NCBI RefSeq assembly: GCF_021606685.1
Contig: NZ_WKCB01000059.1
Span: 1-35,687, forward strand
Reading direction: 5' to 3'
Length of the DNA stretch: 35,687 bases
Source of the DNA: Pseudomonas syringae
GTDB lineage: Bacteria > Pseudomonadota > Gammaproteobacteria > Pseudomonadales > Pseudomonadaceae
In this document: one piece after another, positions 8,522 to 15,086 of the stretch
Position numbering within the stretch: position 1 is the stretch's first letter
Layout of the letters: each line of letters opens with the position of its first letter
Notes under the pieces: generated by a model
The model's input: only the letters and a program-made list of their open reading frames with translations
What the model was told of the DNA's origin: nothing
Database searches by the model: none
Position numbers and translations under genes: made by a program

Positions 8522-9430
8522 ATGCAACTGAGTAAAACTGATTTATTCGCAGGCCTGGCCGTCACGGCGATCTGGGGCGCCAACTTTTCGGTGATCGGCC
8601 TGGGCCTGCAAACCCTCGACCCGTTTGTGTTGACGCTGCTGCGGTTCACCTTTTGTGCGGTGCCCCTGGTGTTGTTCATCAAGCGGCCACCGGAGGTGTC
8701 CTATGCCACGCTGATTATCTACGGCGTGCTGTTCGGCGCCGGGCTGTGGGGCGTGGTGAACGTGGCGATGTACCACGGGCTGTCGGCGGGGATGTCATCG
8801 GTGTTTTTGCAGTTCAGTGCCTTTTTCACCATCCTGATGAGCCGCTGGTTCCTGGACGAACCGATCAATCGGATACAGGGCGCGGGCATGGTGTTCTGCG
8901 CGGTAGGGTTGCTGCTCATCCTGCAACTCTCGGACGAAGTGTCGACCACCGTGGGCATCGTGCTGGTGCTGTTGGCGGCGCTGTCATGGTCGCTGTGTAA
9001 CCTGATCATCAAGGTCCGCAAGCCCGAGGACATGGTGGCTTTTATCGTGTGGTCCAGCCTGTTTTCCATCCCGATACTGTTGCTGATGACCCTGTGGTTC
9101 GAGGGCGCGGAACCGCTCTACAACCTGATCACCGACTTCACCTGGGGCGCCGGCTTTTCAATTGTGTTCCAGTGCTACGTCACCACCATCGTGGGGTACC
9201 GCATCTGGAACAACCTGATGAAGAAATACCCCGCGTCGGTGGTTGCGCCACTGTCGCTGATGGTGCCGGTGTCCGGGTTGCTGACCTCGTACGTGTTCTT
9301 TGACGAACAGATGCGCAATGAGCAGGGGGTTGCCATCAGCCTGGTGCTGATCGGTATCGCGCTGTTCGTCAACTCGACCCGCATCCATCAACGCCTGGTC
9401 AAGCCTCGGGGGCAGTCGACACCTTCCTGA
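8522..9430 (+). CDS. EamA/DMT-family transporter
   Basis: A 302-residue inner-membrane protein with the two-repeat, roughly ten-helix plan of drug/metabolite transporters. The first repeat starts FAGLAVTAIWGANFSVIGLG and the second around TTVGIVLVLLAALSWSLCN, both with the small-residue/Trp pattern of EamA domains; positively charged tails (KKYP, HQRLVKPR) fit a cytoplasmic location. The ATG at 8522 has GAGGGG 7 bases upstream, overlapping the stop of the dioxygenase gene's region, so translation is probably coupled. Members export amino acids or other metabolites; the substrate here is unknown. The gene ends exactly where an SDR pseudogene remnant begins, which could mark an old deletion joint. 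Confidence 0.9.
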   Translation: MQLSKTDLFAGLAVTAIWGANFSVIGLGLQTLDPFVLTLLRFTFCAVPLVLFIKRPPEVSYATLIIYGVLFGAGLWGVVNVAMYHGLSAGMSSVFLQFSAFFTILMSRWFLDEPINRIQGAGMVFCAVGLLLILQLSDEVSTTVGIVLVLLAALSWSLCNLIIKVRKPEDMVAFIVWSSLFSIPILLLMTLWFEGAEPLYNLITDFTWGAGFSIVFQCYVTTIVGYRIWNNLMKKYPASVVAPLSLMVPVSGLLTSYVFFDEQMRNEQGVAISLVLIGIALFVNSTRIHQRLVKPRGQSTPS

Positions 9431-9631
9431 AGGTTTCCACCAGCGGGCGCAGACGCTGTTCGCCGCCGAACCGCGCGCGGATATCCTGGTCAACAACCTG
9501 GGCATCTTCAACGACGTGGACGTCTTCGAAGCGCCGGACAGCGAATGGACACGCTTCTACGAGGTCAATGTGATACTGCCGGTACCGCGTTGCGGGTCGA
9601 TGGCGGTATTGTCGACAGTATGGCGATCTGA
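9429..9631 (+). pseudogene. Internally deleted short-chain dehydrogenase (SDR) remnant
   Basis: Two separate pieces of an SDR enzyme are legible. From 9429, one frame reads EGFHQRAQTLFAAEPRADIL followed by VNNLGIFNDVDVF and WTRFYEVNV, the strand-4 NNxG region and the following helix. At about 9580 the frame changes, and from 9581 to the TGA at 9629-9631 the sequence reads GTALRVDGGIVDSMAI, the typical SDR C-terminal segment. The N-terminal cofactor-binding Rossmann motif and the catalytic S-Y-K region between the pieces are missing. There is no start codon. It is therefore a dead gene with N-terminal loss and an internal deletion, squeezed between two intact genes. Confidence 0.8.
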
Positions 9632-9658
9632 ATTTTCTTATCTTGTGGAGTATGTATC

Positions 9659-10075
9659 GTGGCAACAGCGTCTTCTGTGATTGAAATCCCGGTGTCGGCC
9701 GACCAGGTCTGGCAATTGGTCGGTGGCTTCAACAGCCTGCCGGATTGGCTGCCGTTTATCGTCAAGAGCGAACCCAGCGACGGCGGCCGCGTACGTCACC
9801 TGCAGACCGCCGACGGTGGCGTGGTGGTCGAGCGTTTGCAGACCTTTGATAACGTGGGCCGCACCTACAGCTACACGATCGAGCAATCGCCGTTTCCGGT
9901 GAGTGCGTATCTCGCGACCTTGCAGGTTGAGGCGCTGAGCGAGTCGTCGGCGAAGGTCACGTGGTCCGGCGTGTTTACTCCGGCGGCGGGGACTACCGAG
10001 CAGGCAGTGGAAGAACTGTTTGCGGGCGTCTACAGCGGTGGGCTTGAGGCGTTGCGGGCGAACTTCCCGGCCTGA
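9659..10075 (+). CDS. SRPBCC-family protein (polyketide cyclase/dehydrase-like)
   Basis: A 138-residue single-domain protein of the START/SRPBCC helix-grip fold, of the polyketide cyclase/MxaD-like group. The family pattern is clear: an opening strand (SSVIEIPVSADQVWQLVGGF), then a short helix and LPDWLPFIVKSE, a ligand-lining strand, and a long C-terminal helix (TTEQAVEELFAGVYSGGLEAL). The start is GTG at 9659 with GTGGAG 8 bases upstream; the ATG at 9652 is out of frame. It stands alone between an SDR remnant and a REPIN. SDR and SRPBCC genes are often neighbours in Pseudomonas, so the dead SDR may have been its partner. Ligand unknown. Confidence 0.88.
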   Translation: MATASSVIEIPVSADQVWQLVGGFNSLPDWLPFIVKSEPSDGGRVRHLQTADGGVVVERLQTFDNVGRTYSYTIEQSPFPVSAYLATLQVEALSESSAKVTWSGVFTPAAGTTEQAVEELFAGVYSGGLEALRANFPA

Positions 10076-10099
10076 TCTACCCGCCAATGCAAAACCGAA

Positions 10100-10189
10100 T
10101 GTGGGAGGGGGCTTGCTCCCGATAGCGGTGGGTCAGTTAGTGAAGTGCTAACTGACACACTGCAATCGGGGGCAAGCCCCCTCCCACAT
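10100..10189. repeat. REPIN, type 1
   Basis: Inverted REP pair: the left arm is TGTGGGAGGGGGCTTGCTCC and the right arm its near complement ending CCCCCTCCCACA. The inter-arm sequence contains GTCAGTTAG and CTAACTGACA as an inner palindrome. It separates the convergent SRPBCC gene and histidine kinase gene and could act as a bidirectional transcription barrier. Confidence 0.92.
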
Positions 10190-10206
10190 TTTGGTTGAGG
10201 TGAGCT

Positions 10207-11601
10207 TCAGGCCTCGGGCATCAACTGCTGGCGGCATTCCAGAATAAGGCGTGCGCCACCGCTCTCACTGCTGCCCACTTCCAGCTTGAACCCGTGCAAG
10301 TTGATGATCGCGGCCACAATCGACAAGCCCAGGCCGAAGCCGCCTTGCTGGTCGCTTTCGTCCACCCGGTAGAAGCGCTGGAACACTGCGGCGCGTTCCG
10401 CTGCCGGGATGCCCGGCCCGGAGTCGTGCACTTCGATGCGGGTGCTGCCGGCATCGTTGAGCCCGCGCAGGATCACTTCGCCGCCCGGCGGGGAAAACTT
10501 GATCGAGTTGCTCAGCAGGTTGGCCAGCGCCTCGAACAACAGCGCGCGGTCGCCGGTGATCCATGGCAGCGATTCGGGGGTTTCCAGGCGCAGTTGCAGC
10601 TCGCCTTCTTCCGCCAGCGGCAGGTAGAAGTCGTGCAGCTCGCGCAGCAGCGGCAGCGGGTCCATCACCAGGAAACCGGAGCGGCGCTGGTGATCTTCCA
10701 GCTCGGAGATGCGCAGCAGCCCGCGAAAACGCGCCATCAGGGTGTCAGTTTCGGCAATCGCATCGTCCAGCTTCACGGCGTAGCCGGAGTCCTGCTCGGC
10801 CTCCTGGCGGATGCGATACAGCTGCGCGCGCAGGCGGGTCAACGGCGTGCGCAGGTCGTGGGCAATGTTGTCGCACACGCCCTTGACCTCGTTCATCAGC
10901 TTCTCGATCCGATCAAGCATGGCGTTGACGATGGCCGCGAGCATGTCCAGTTCGTCCCGCCGGTTGGACAGCGGCAGGCGGTGGGTGAGGTCGCCAGCGA
11001 CAATCGCTTCGGCGCTGGCCTGGATTCCGCGAATCCGCCGCAACGGGCGCCGGCGCAATAAATGCCAGCCGGCGGCGCCGGGGATAATCGTCAGGGACAG
11101 CGCCCACAGCAGCGCATGCCAGATGATGCGCGTCACGCCGAACAGCGAACCGTTGGCGCGCACCAGCACCAGCCAACGCCCATCGTCGGTGTGGGTGGCG
11201 ACGGCGTCGCAGCTGTCCTTGGGCAACTTGGGGTCGTCGGAATTAACGCAATTGACCAGCGCGTGGATCTTGCCGTCCAGCGGCAGGTCCGGCGGGATCG
11301 CCCGGATCGGCCCGCTCAAGGGCCGAAATTGTTCGTCGAACAGGCCGTAGGCGTCCACGCCCTTCATGTCGAAGGTCATGCTGGTGGTCAGCGCTTCCAC
11401 CAGTTCTTCACCGTCAAAGCGCTGGAACAAGTGCTGGCGCTGCATCAGGGAATGGCGCGACAGGTCGCTCAGGTAGCCCGAGACTTCGTAATACAGCACC
11501 CCCATGAGGATGCAGCTCCAGGCCACGAACAACGAACTGTACAGCGCCAGCAAACGGCTGCTGGAAGAGCGCCAGCCCTTAGAGGGGTTCAGCAATGACA
11601 T
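10207..11601 (-). CDS. Sensor histidine kinase (HAMP type)
   Basis: A 464-residue inner-membrane sensor kinase. Residues 17-37 and 158-181 are the two membrane helices and bracket a small periplasmic domain of about 120 residues that has two cysteines (C117, C130) which could form a disulfide. A HAMP linker follows, then the phospho-acceptor H-box with His247 (NIAHDLRTPLTRLR), the N-box (ALANLLSNSIKFS), the G1 box DSGPGIP and the G2 box GFGLGLSIV. It overlaps the upstream response regulator gene by 23 bases, so the two are translationally linked. The signal is unknown; nothing in the sensor domain identifies a metal or peptide ligand, and I cannot assign it to a named system. Confidence 0.93.
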   Translation of the reverse strand: MSLLNPSKGWRSSSSRLLALYSSLFVAWSCILMGVLYYEVSGYLSDLSRHSLMQRQHLFQRFDGEELVEALTTSMTFDMKGVDAYGLFDEQFRPLSGPIRAIPPDLPLDGKIHALVNCVNSDDPKLPKDSCDAVATHTDDGRWLVLVRANGSLFGVTRIIWHALLWALSLTIIPGAAGWHLLRRRPLRRIRGIQASAEAIVAGDLTHRLPLSNRRDELDMLAAIVNAMLDRIEKLMNEVKGVCDNIAHDLRTPLTRLRAQLYRIRQEAEQDSGYAVKLDDAIAETDTLMARFRGLLRISELEDHQRRSGFLVMDPLPLLRELHDFYLPLAEEGELQLRLETPESLPWITGDRALLFEALANLLSNSIKFSPPGGEVILRGLNDAGSTRIEVHDSGPGIPAAERAAVFQRFYRVDESDQQGGFGLGLSIVAAIINLHGFKLEVGSSESGGARLILECRQQLMPEA

Positions 11602-12262
11602 AACCGGAACCTCGTACCGTGCGGATCAGCGGCGTGAGGCCCGGTGGATCGATTTTCTTGCGCAGGCGACCGATGTGCACATCGATCAGGTTGGTGCCCG
11701 GGTCGAAGTGATAACCCCAGACCTCTTCGAAGATCATCATCCGCGAGAGGATCTGCCCGGTGTTGCGCATCAGAAATTCCAACAGTTTGTATTCGGTGGG
11801 CAGCAGGCTCAGCGGCTGTTCGGCGCGGCTGGCTTCGCGGCTGATCAGGTTCAACTCCAGGTCGGCCACGCGCAACGCGGTTTCGAATTCCTTGACCGTG
11901 CTTTTGCGCCGCAGCAGCACTTCGACGCGGGCGGCCATTTCATCGGAGGCGAAGGGCTTGGTCAGGTAGTCATCGCCCCCGGCACGCAGGCCGCGCACGC
12001 GCTCATCCACATCGGAGAGGGCGCTGATCATCAGAATCGGCGTCGACACGCCGATGGTGCGCAGGGTGGTGACGATGGCCAGGCCGTCGAGTTCCGGCAG
12101 CATGCGGTCGAGGGTGATCAGATCGTAATCACCACTCACGGCACGGACCAGGCCTTCACGGCCGTTGTCCACCCAATCTACGTCCAGTCCATGGCTACTC
12201 AGCTCGGCGACGATCTCGCGGGCCGTTACGGCGTCATCCTCGATGGTCAAAATGCGGGTCAT
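11579..12262 (-). CDS. OmpR/PhoB-family response regulator
   Basis: A 227-residue two-domain regulator. The receiver domain has the acidic pair E8/D9-D10, the phospho-acceptor D52 (LITLDRMLPELDG), S80 and K102 (YLTKPF). The C-terminal winged helix shows the usual features (LLPTEYKLLEFLMRN, the VDVHIGRLRKKI-like recognition helix, and TVRGSGYV wing). The ATG at 12262 has AGGT about 8 bases upstream; an in-frame ATG at 12364 would run through a 9-base inverted repeat and is less likely. It is the partner of the overlapping kinase downstream, and is divergent from a membrane protein gene, which may be a target. Autoregulation through the inverted repeat upstream is possible but unproven. Confidence 0.94.
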   Translation of the reverse strand: MTRILTIEDDAVTAREIVAELSSHGLDVDWVDNGREGLVRAVSGDYDLITLDRMLPELDGLAIVTTLRTIGVSTPILMISALSDVDERVRGLRAGGDDYLTKPFASDEMAARVEVLLRRKSTVKEFETALRVADLELNLISREASRAEQPLSLLPTEYKLLEFLMRNTGQILSRMMIFEEVWGYHFDPGTNLIDVHIGRLRKKIDPPGLTPLIRTVRGSGYVIAEPL

Positions 12263-12302
12263 AGGATTACCTGGTGAGCGATTCACACTAGAAGTACGGG
12301 CA

Positions 12303-12355
12303 TTTTGCCAAGAAATGGCTGAATGCTTCCTAAATAAAACTTCATGTTGGCAAAA
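12303..12355. promoter_or_regulatory. Long-spaced perfect inverted repeat upstream of the response regulator
   Basis: TTTTGCCAA (12303-12311) and TTGGCAAAA (12347-12355) are perfect 9-base complements separated by 35 bases, 41-93 bases before the response regulator start. In between are two spaced CTTC half-sites in direct orientation. It could be an operator for the divergent regulator pair. No protein assignment is possible by eye. Confidence 0.4.
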
Positions 12356-12494
12356 CTGACACAAATTTCATCGTCGCTTGCCAGGGCATGCATAACGCCC
12401 GCCTGCAACGGTCGTTTCTTGCAAGTTGCATGGTTTATGTAAGTTCAATTTACTTAACGTGTTGAAAAATAAAGAGTTTAAATTATTTCCCGGC

Positions 12495-12510
12495 TGGCAC
12501 GCTGCCTGCA
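12495..12510 (+). promoter_or_regulatory. Sigma-54 (RpoN) -24/-12 promoter
   Basis: TGGCACGCTGCCTGCA matches the consensus TGGCACG-N4-TTGCW with one mismatch: GG at -24 (12496-12497) and GC at -12 (12508-12509) are correctly spaced. It points at the membrane protein gene starting at 12564, giving a leader of roughly 43 bases. An enhancer-binding protein should act upstream, but none is encoded in the window. Confidence 0.65.
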
Positions 12511-12563
12511 CTGTCCCTTTTGAGAGTTGTAACACCATTTTTCCTGCCGGGAGCAAAACAACA

Positions 12564-13457
12564 ATGATCACATCCTCATCCACGCTGCAAGAGTCGAGCA
12601 CGCACTCCGGGGTTTCCTGGGGCGCGATATTTGCCGGGGCTGCCGCTGCGGCGGCGTTGTCGTTGATTCTGGTATTGCTGGGTTTCGGCCTGGGCTTTTC
12701 GGCGGTTTCGCCGTGGGCCGACAGCGGGATCAGCGCCAAAGGGCTTGGCATTTCCACCATTATCTGGCTGGCGTTTACCCAGATCGTCGCATCGGGCTTG
12801 GGCGGTTACATTGCCGGGCGGTTGCGCGTGAAGTGGGCCAATATGCATGGCGATGAGGTGTACTTTCGCGACACCGCCCATGGTTTCCTGGCGTGGTCCG
12901 TGGCTACGCTGATCACCGCGACCCTGGTGGTCGGTTCGGTCAGCAGTGTGGTCGGTGGCGGCGTGCAGGCCGGTGCCAGCGTGGCGTCGGGCGTGGCACA
13001 GGCTGCCGGCACTGGCGCGCAGGGTGTGAAAGGCGATGACTTTGGCTATTACGTCGACAGCCTGTTCCGCGATGACCGCCCAGCGGCCGTCAGCGATGAC
13101 GCTGCCCATGCGGTGGTTGCGCGGATCTTCACCCGCACCCTGAGCAACGACGGCCAACTTGCCGCTGAAGACCGTGCCTACCTGGCGCAGTTGATCAGCC
13201 AGCGTACCAACCTGAGCCAGGCGGATGCCGAGGCGCGTATCGACAAGGTCTACGGCGACGCCCGCAAAGCCATTGAAGACGCCAAGCTCAAAGCCAAGCA
13301 AGCCGCGGATACCGCTGCCAAAGTCGCTGCCTGGACTTCGTTGTGGATGTTCATCGCCCTGTTGATCGGTGCGTTCTTCGCCAGTTTCGCTGCGACCTTT
13401 GGCGGTCGTCGTCGGGATGCGGTGGTGTACGTCGAAACCGAAAACTACGTTCGTTAA
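12564..13457 (+). CDS. Four-helix inner-membrane protein of unknown function
   Basis: A 297-residue protein with hydrophobic helices at about 19-45 (AIFAGAAAAAALSLILVLLG), 62-86, 107-131 and 260-283, the pattern of a small conserved family of Pseudomonas membrane proteins. Between helices 3 and 4 is a soluble, acidic, helical segment (about residues 140-255) rich in Ala/Asp/Lys, ending in a Lys/Ala-rich likely coiled coil. I cannot name a function. The ATG at 12564 is chosen because it follows the sigma-54 promoter and has GGGA 11 bases upstream; a longer frame from 12426 begins before the promoter. A 24-residue membrane peptide is encoded 15 bases downstream, so the two are co-transcribed. 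Confidence 0.8.
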   Translation: MITSSSTLQESSTHSGVSWGAIFAGAAAAAALSLILVLLGFGLGFSAVSPWADSGISAKGLGISTIIWLAFTQIVASGLGGYIAGRLRVKWANMHGDEVYFRDTAHGFLAWSVATLITATLVVGSVSSVVGGGVQAGASVASGVAQAAGTGAQGVKGDDFGYYVDSLFRDDRPAAVSDDAAHAVVARIFTRTLSNDGQLAAEDRAYLAQLISQRTNLSQADAEARIDKVYGDARKAIEDAKLKAKQAADTAAKVAAWTSLWMFIALLIGAFFASFAATFGGRRRDAVVYVETENYVR

Positions 13458-13472
13458 TTCAAGGAGAAAGTC

Positions 13473-13547
13473 ATGCGCTCACTACTGCTGTGGTTCCTCG
13501 GTGTGCCTATCCCGGTCATCATCCTGATCGCGATCTTCATGCACTAA
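13473..13547 (+). CDS. 24-residue single-pass membrane micropeptide
   Basis: A short reading frame starts at ATG 13473, preceded by an excellent Shine-Dalgarno (AAGGAG at 13461-13466), and encodes 24 residues beginning MRSLLLWFLGVPIPV and ending in His. It is almost entirely hydrophobic, one membrane helix broken by a Pro-x-Pro. The gap to the membrane protein stop is 15 bases. The strong ribosome site, clean hydrophobic composition and operon position favour a real gene despite its size. Possibly it binds or stabilises the upstream membrane protein; that is inference. Confidence 0.7.
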   Translation: MRSLLLWFLGVPIPVIILIAIFMH

Positions 13548-13569
13548 ACCTGAGCCAGTCTCGGTTCCG

Positions 13570-13660
13570 TGTGGGAGGGGGCTTGCTCCCGATGGCAGTG
13601 TGTCAGTCACGCTTTATATTGACTGGTACACCGCCATCGGGAGCAAGCCCCCTCCCACAT
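13570..13660. repeat. REPIN, type 1
   Basis: Left arm TGTGGGAGGGGGCTTGCTCC, right arm GGGAGCAAGCCCCCTCCCAC. It lies directly after the micropeptide gene, where it may serve as the transcription end of the sigma-54 operon. Confidence 0.92.
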
Positions 13661-13723
13661 TTGGTTTGGTGCAATCCCAACCAGTGGTTGACCCGCGCGC
13701 CGGCGGTGATCATCGGCTGCACC

Positions 13724-13889
13724 GTGGCGAACGGGCTTGGTGTGGCGAGCGGGCCTTTTGTGGCGAGCGGGCTTGCCCGCGTTGGGCTGCGAAGCGGCCC
13801 CAATAAGGCCACCGCGTTCTTTCAGGTAGGGCGCGGCGGCTGGTTCTAGGGCCGCTTCGCGCCCCAACGCGGGCAAGCCCGCTCGCCAC
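13724..13889. repeat. REP cluster, type 3, with tandem partial left arms
   Basis: A different REP family with core GTGGCGAGCGGGCTTGC. Two shortened arms (about 13724-13739 and 13742-13755) precede a full left arm (13759-13801), and a full right arm is at 13849-13889 (ending AAGCCCGCTCGCCAC). Full arms pair over about 40 bases. It ends 5 bases before the stop codon of the RpiR regulator and converges with the type 1 REPIN next to it. Confidence 0.85.
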
Positions 13890-13893
13890 CGGC

Positions 13894-14802
13894 TCAGTCG
13901 TCGAAGCCGACCTGCTCGTGAATCTCATCCACCTTCAATTCCAGGCGGTATGCCACCGCAATGAACAACGCCTGGCACAGGCAGAGGGTGGCGCTCAACG
14001 AGCGGAAGGCAAACGAGGAACCTTCGTTCACCAACAGCACCGCGTTGGCCCGCTTGGCCAGGGGCGAGAGGTTACTGTCGGTGATGATCAGGGTCTTGGC
14101 CTGGTGGTGCTGGGCAATGCGCAGGCAGTGCTGGGTTTCTTTGCCGTAGGGCGTAAAGCTGATGGCGATCACCAGGTCATTGGCGCGCACGCTGCGCATC
14201 TGCTCGCGGTAGCTGCCGCCCAGGCCCGAGATCAGGTGGATACGCTTGTTGGTGTGTTGCAGGTTGTAGACCAGATAGTCGGCCACCGCGAAGGAGCGGC
14301 GCACGCCGACCACGTAGATATTGTCGGCATTCACCACCAGGTCCACGGCCTTGTCGAAGGCCGCGTCATCCAGCTCCAGCCCCAGGCGCTCGATGCCGGA
14401 CAGCGTGGCGTTCACGCACTCGCGGGCCAGGTCGCCGCCGCTGGCCTTCTGCGACTTGTTGGCGATCATGCTGCGAATGCGTTGCTGGTAATTCTGCACC
14501 GGCGTGGTCTTGTGGGTGTAGGCCTCGCGAAACAGCGCCTGCATTTCACTGAACCCGCTGAACCCGAAACGCTGGGAAAACCGCACGATGGCCGACGGGT
14601 GCACTTCGCATTCGCGGGCGATATCGCTGATGCGGTCCACCATGATCCGGTCGCTCTGCTGGCTCATATAGCTGGCGATGCGTTTGAGCTGGCGCGGCAG
14701 GCTTTCGTATTCGTCGGTAATCAGCTGCAACAGACGTTCGGCATTGATCGGAGGGCTGGCGACGGTGTCTTCCAGGGTGGTCTCGGGATCGGTGCGGGAC
14801 AT
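13894..14802 (-). CDS. MurR/RpiR-family regulator, probable inositol repressor
   Basis: A 302-residue regulator. The N-terminal HTH_6 domain is at about residues 20-95 (LPRQLKRIASYMSQQSDRI, then DIARECEVHPSAIVRFSQRFG, the recognition helix). The C-terminal SIS domain binds phosphosugar-like ligands (IYVVGVRRSFAVADYLVYNL, and LVIAISFTPYGKET). The ATG at 14802 is preceded by AAGGAT 8 bases away. It is divergent from the iol operon, and the rhizobial IolR is of the same family, so a repressor of inositol genes is the best guess. The palindromes found at the iolC and transporter promoters match the GGAA-N6-TTCC motif that I recall for rhizobial IolR. The ligand would be a phosphorylated intermediate. 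A gene name is withheld because it is inferred. Confidence 0.85.
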   Translation of the reverse strand: MSRTDPETTLEDTVASPPINAERLLQLITDEYESLPRQLKRIASYMSQQSDRIMVDRISDIARECEVHPSAIVRFSQRFGFSGFSEMQALFREAYTHKTTPVQNYQQRIRSMIANKSQKASGGDLARECVNATLSGIERLGLELDDAAFDKAVDLVVNADNIYVVGVRRSFAVADYLVYNLQHTNKRIHLISGLGGSYREQMRSVRANDLVIAISFTPYGKETQHCLRIAQHHQAKTLIITDSNLSPLAKRANAVLLVNEGSSFAFRSLSATLCLCQALFIAVAYRLELKVDEIHEQVGFDD

Positions 14803-14947
14803 GGGCAATCCTTCTGGCGTGTTCTTCTGATGCGCTGATGGGTGGCGCAAGTCTACAGGGTAGGCGCAAAAAAATACCCCGGCATCACGGCCCCCGTGGG
14901 CTGCTGAAACGATGCACGGGCGCTGGTGTGCCATTATGCAGGCTTAT

Positions 14948-14963
14948 TGGAAAAAATATTCCA
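14948..14963. promoter_or_regulatory. Operator TGGAA-N6-TTCCA upstream of iolC
   Basis: TGGAAAAAATATTCCA is a perfect TGGAA-N6-TTCCA dyad. A second, half-degenerate copy (TGGAA-N6-TTGAT, 14977-14992) runs into the -35 element of the iolC promoter. An identical-form site sits in the transporter promoter at 24014-24029. The adjacent RpiR protein is the likely ligand. Confidence 0.65.
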
Positions 14964-14987
14964 CTAAAAATAATTATGGAATAAATA

Positions 14988-15016
14988 TTGATTGCCGCCG
15001 CCGGACGTTCTAGTCT
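14988..15016 (+). promoter_or_regulatory. Sigma-70 type promoter of the iol operon
   Basis: TTGATT (14988-14993), a 17-base spacer, and TAGTCT (15011-15016) form a reasonable -35/-10 pair about 70 bases before the iolC start codon. A degenerate operator half-site overlaps the -35, as expected for repression. Confidence 0.5.
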
Positions 15017-15086
15017 GCTCCCACCAAGAGCGTTTGCCGTCGCCACGACGGCACAACGCAGGCTGATAAAAATAACAGGAGCCAGC

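Noticed and set aside
12426..12563. Upstream extension of the membrane protein gene
   Set aside because: It would begin before the sigma-54 promoter at 12495-12510; the ATG at 12564 gives a normal start ahead of the first membrane helix.
13724..13889. CRISPR-like repeated units
   Set aside because: The repeats are inverted REP arms of differing length, not direct repeats of constant size with unique spacers.
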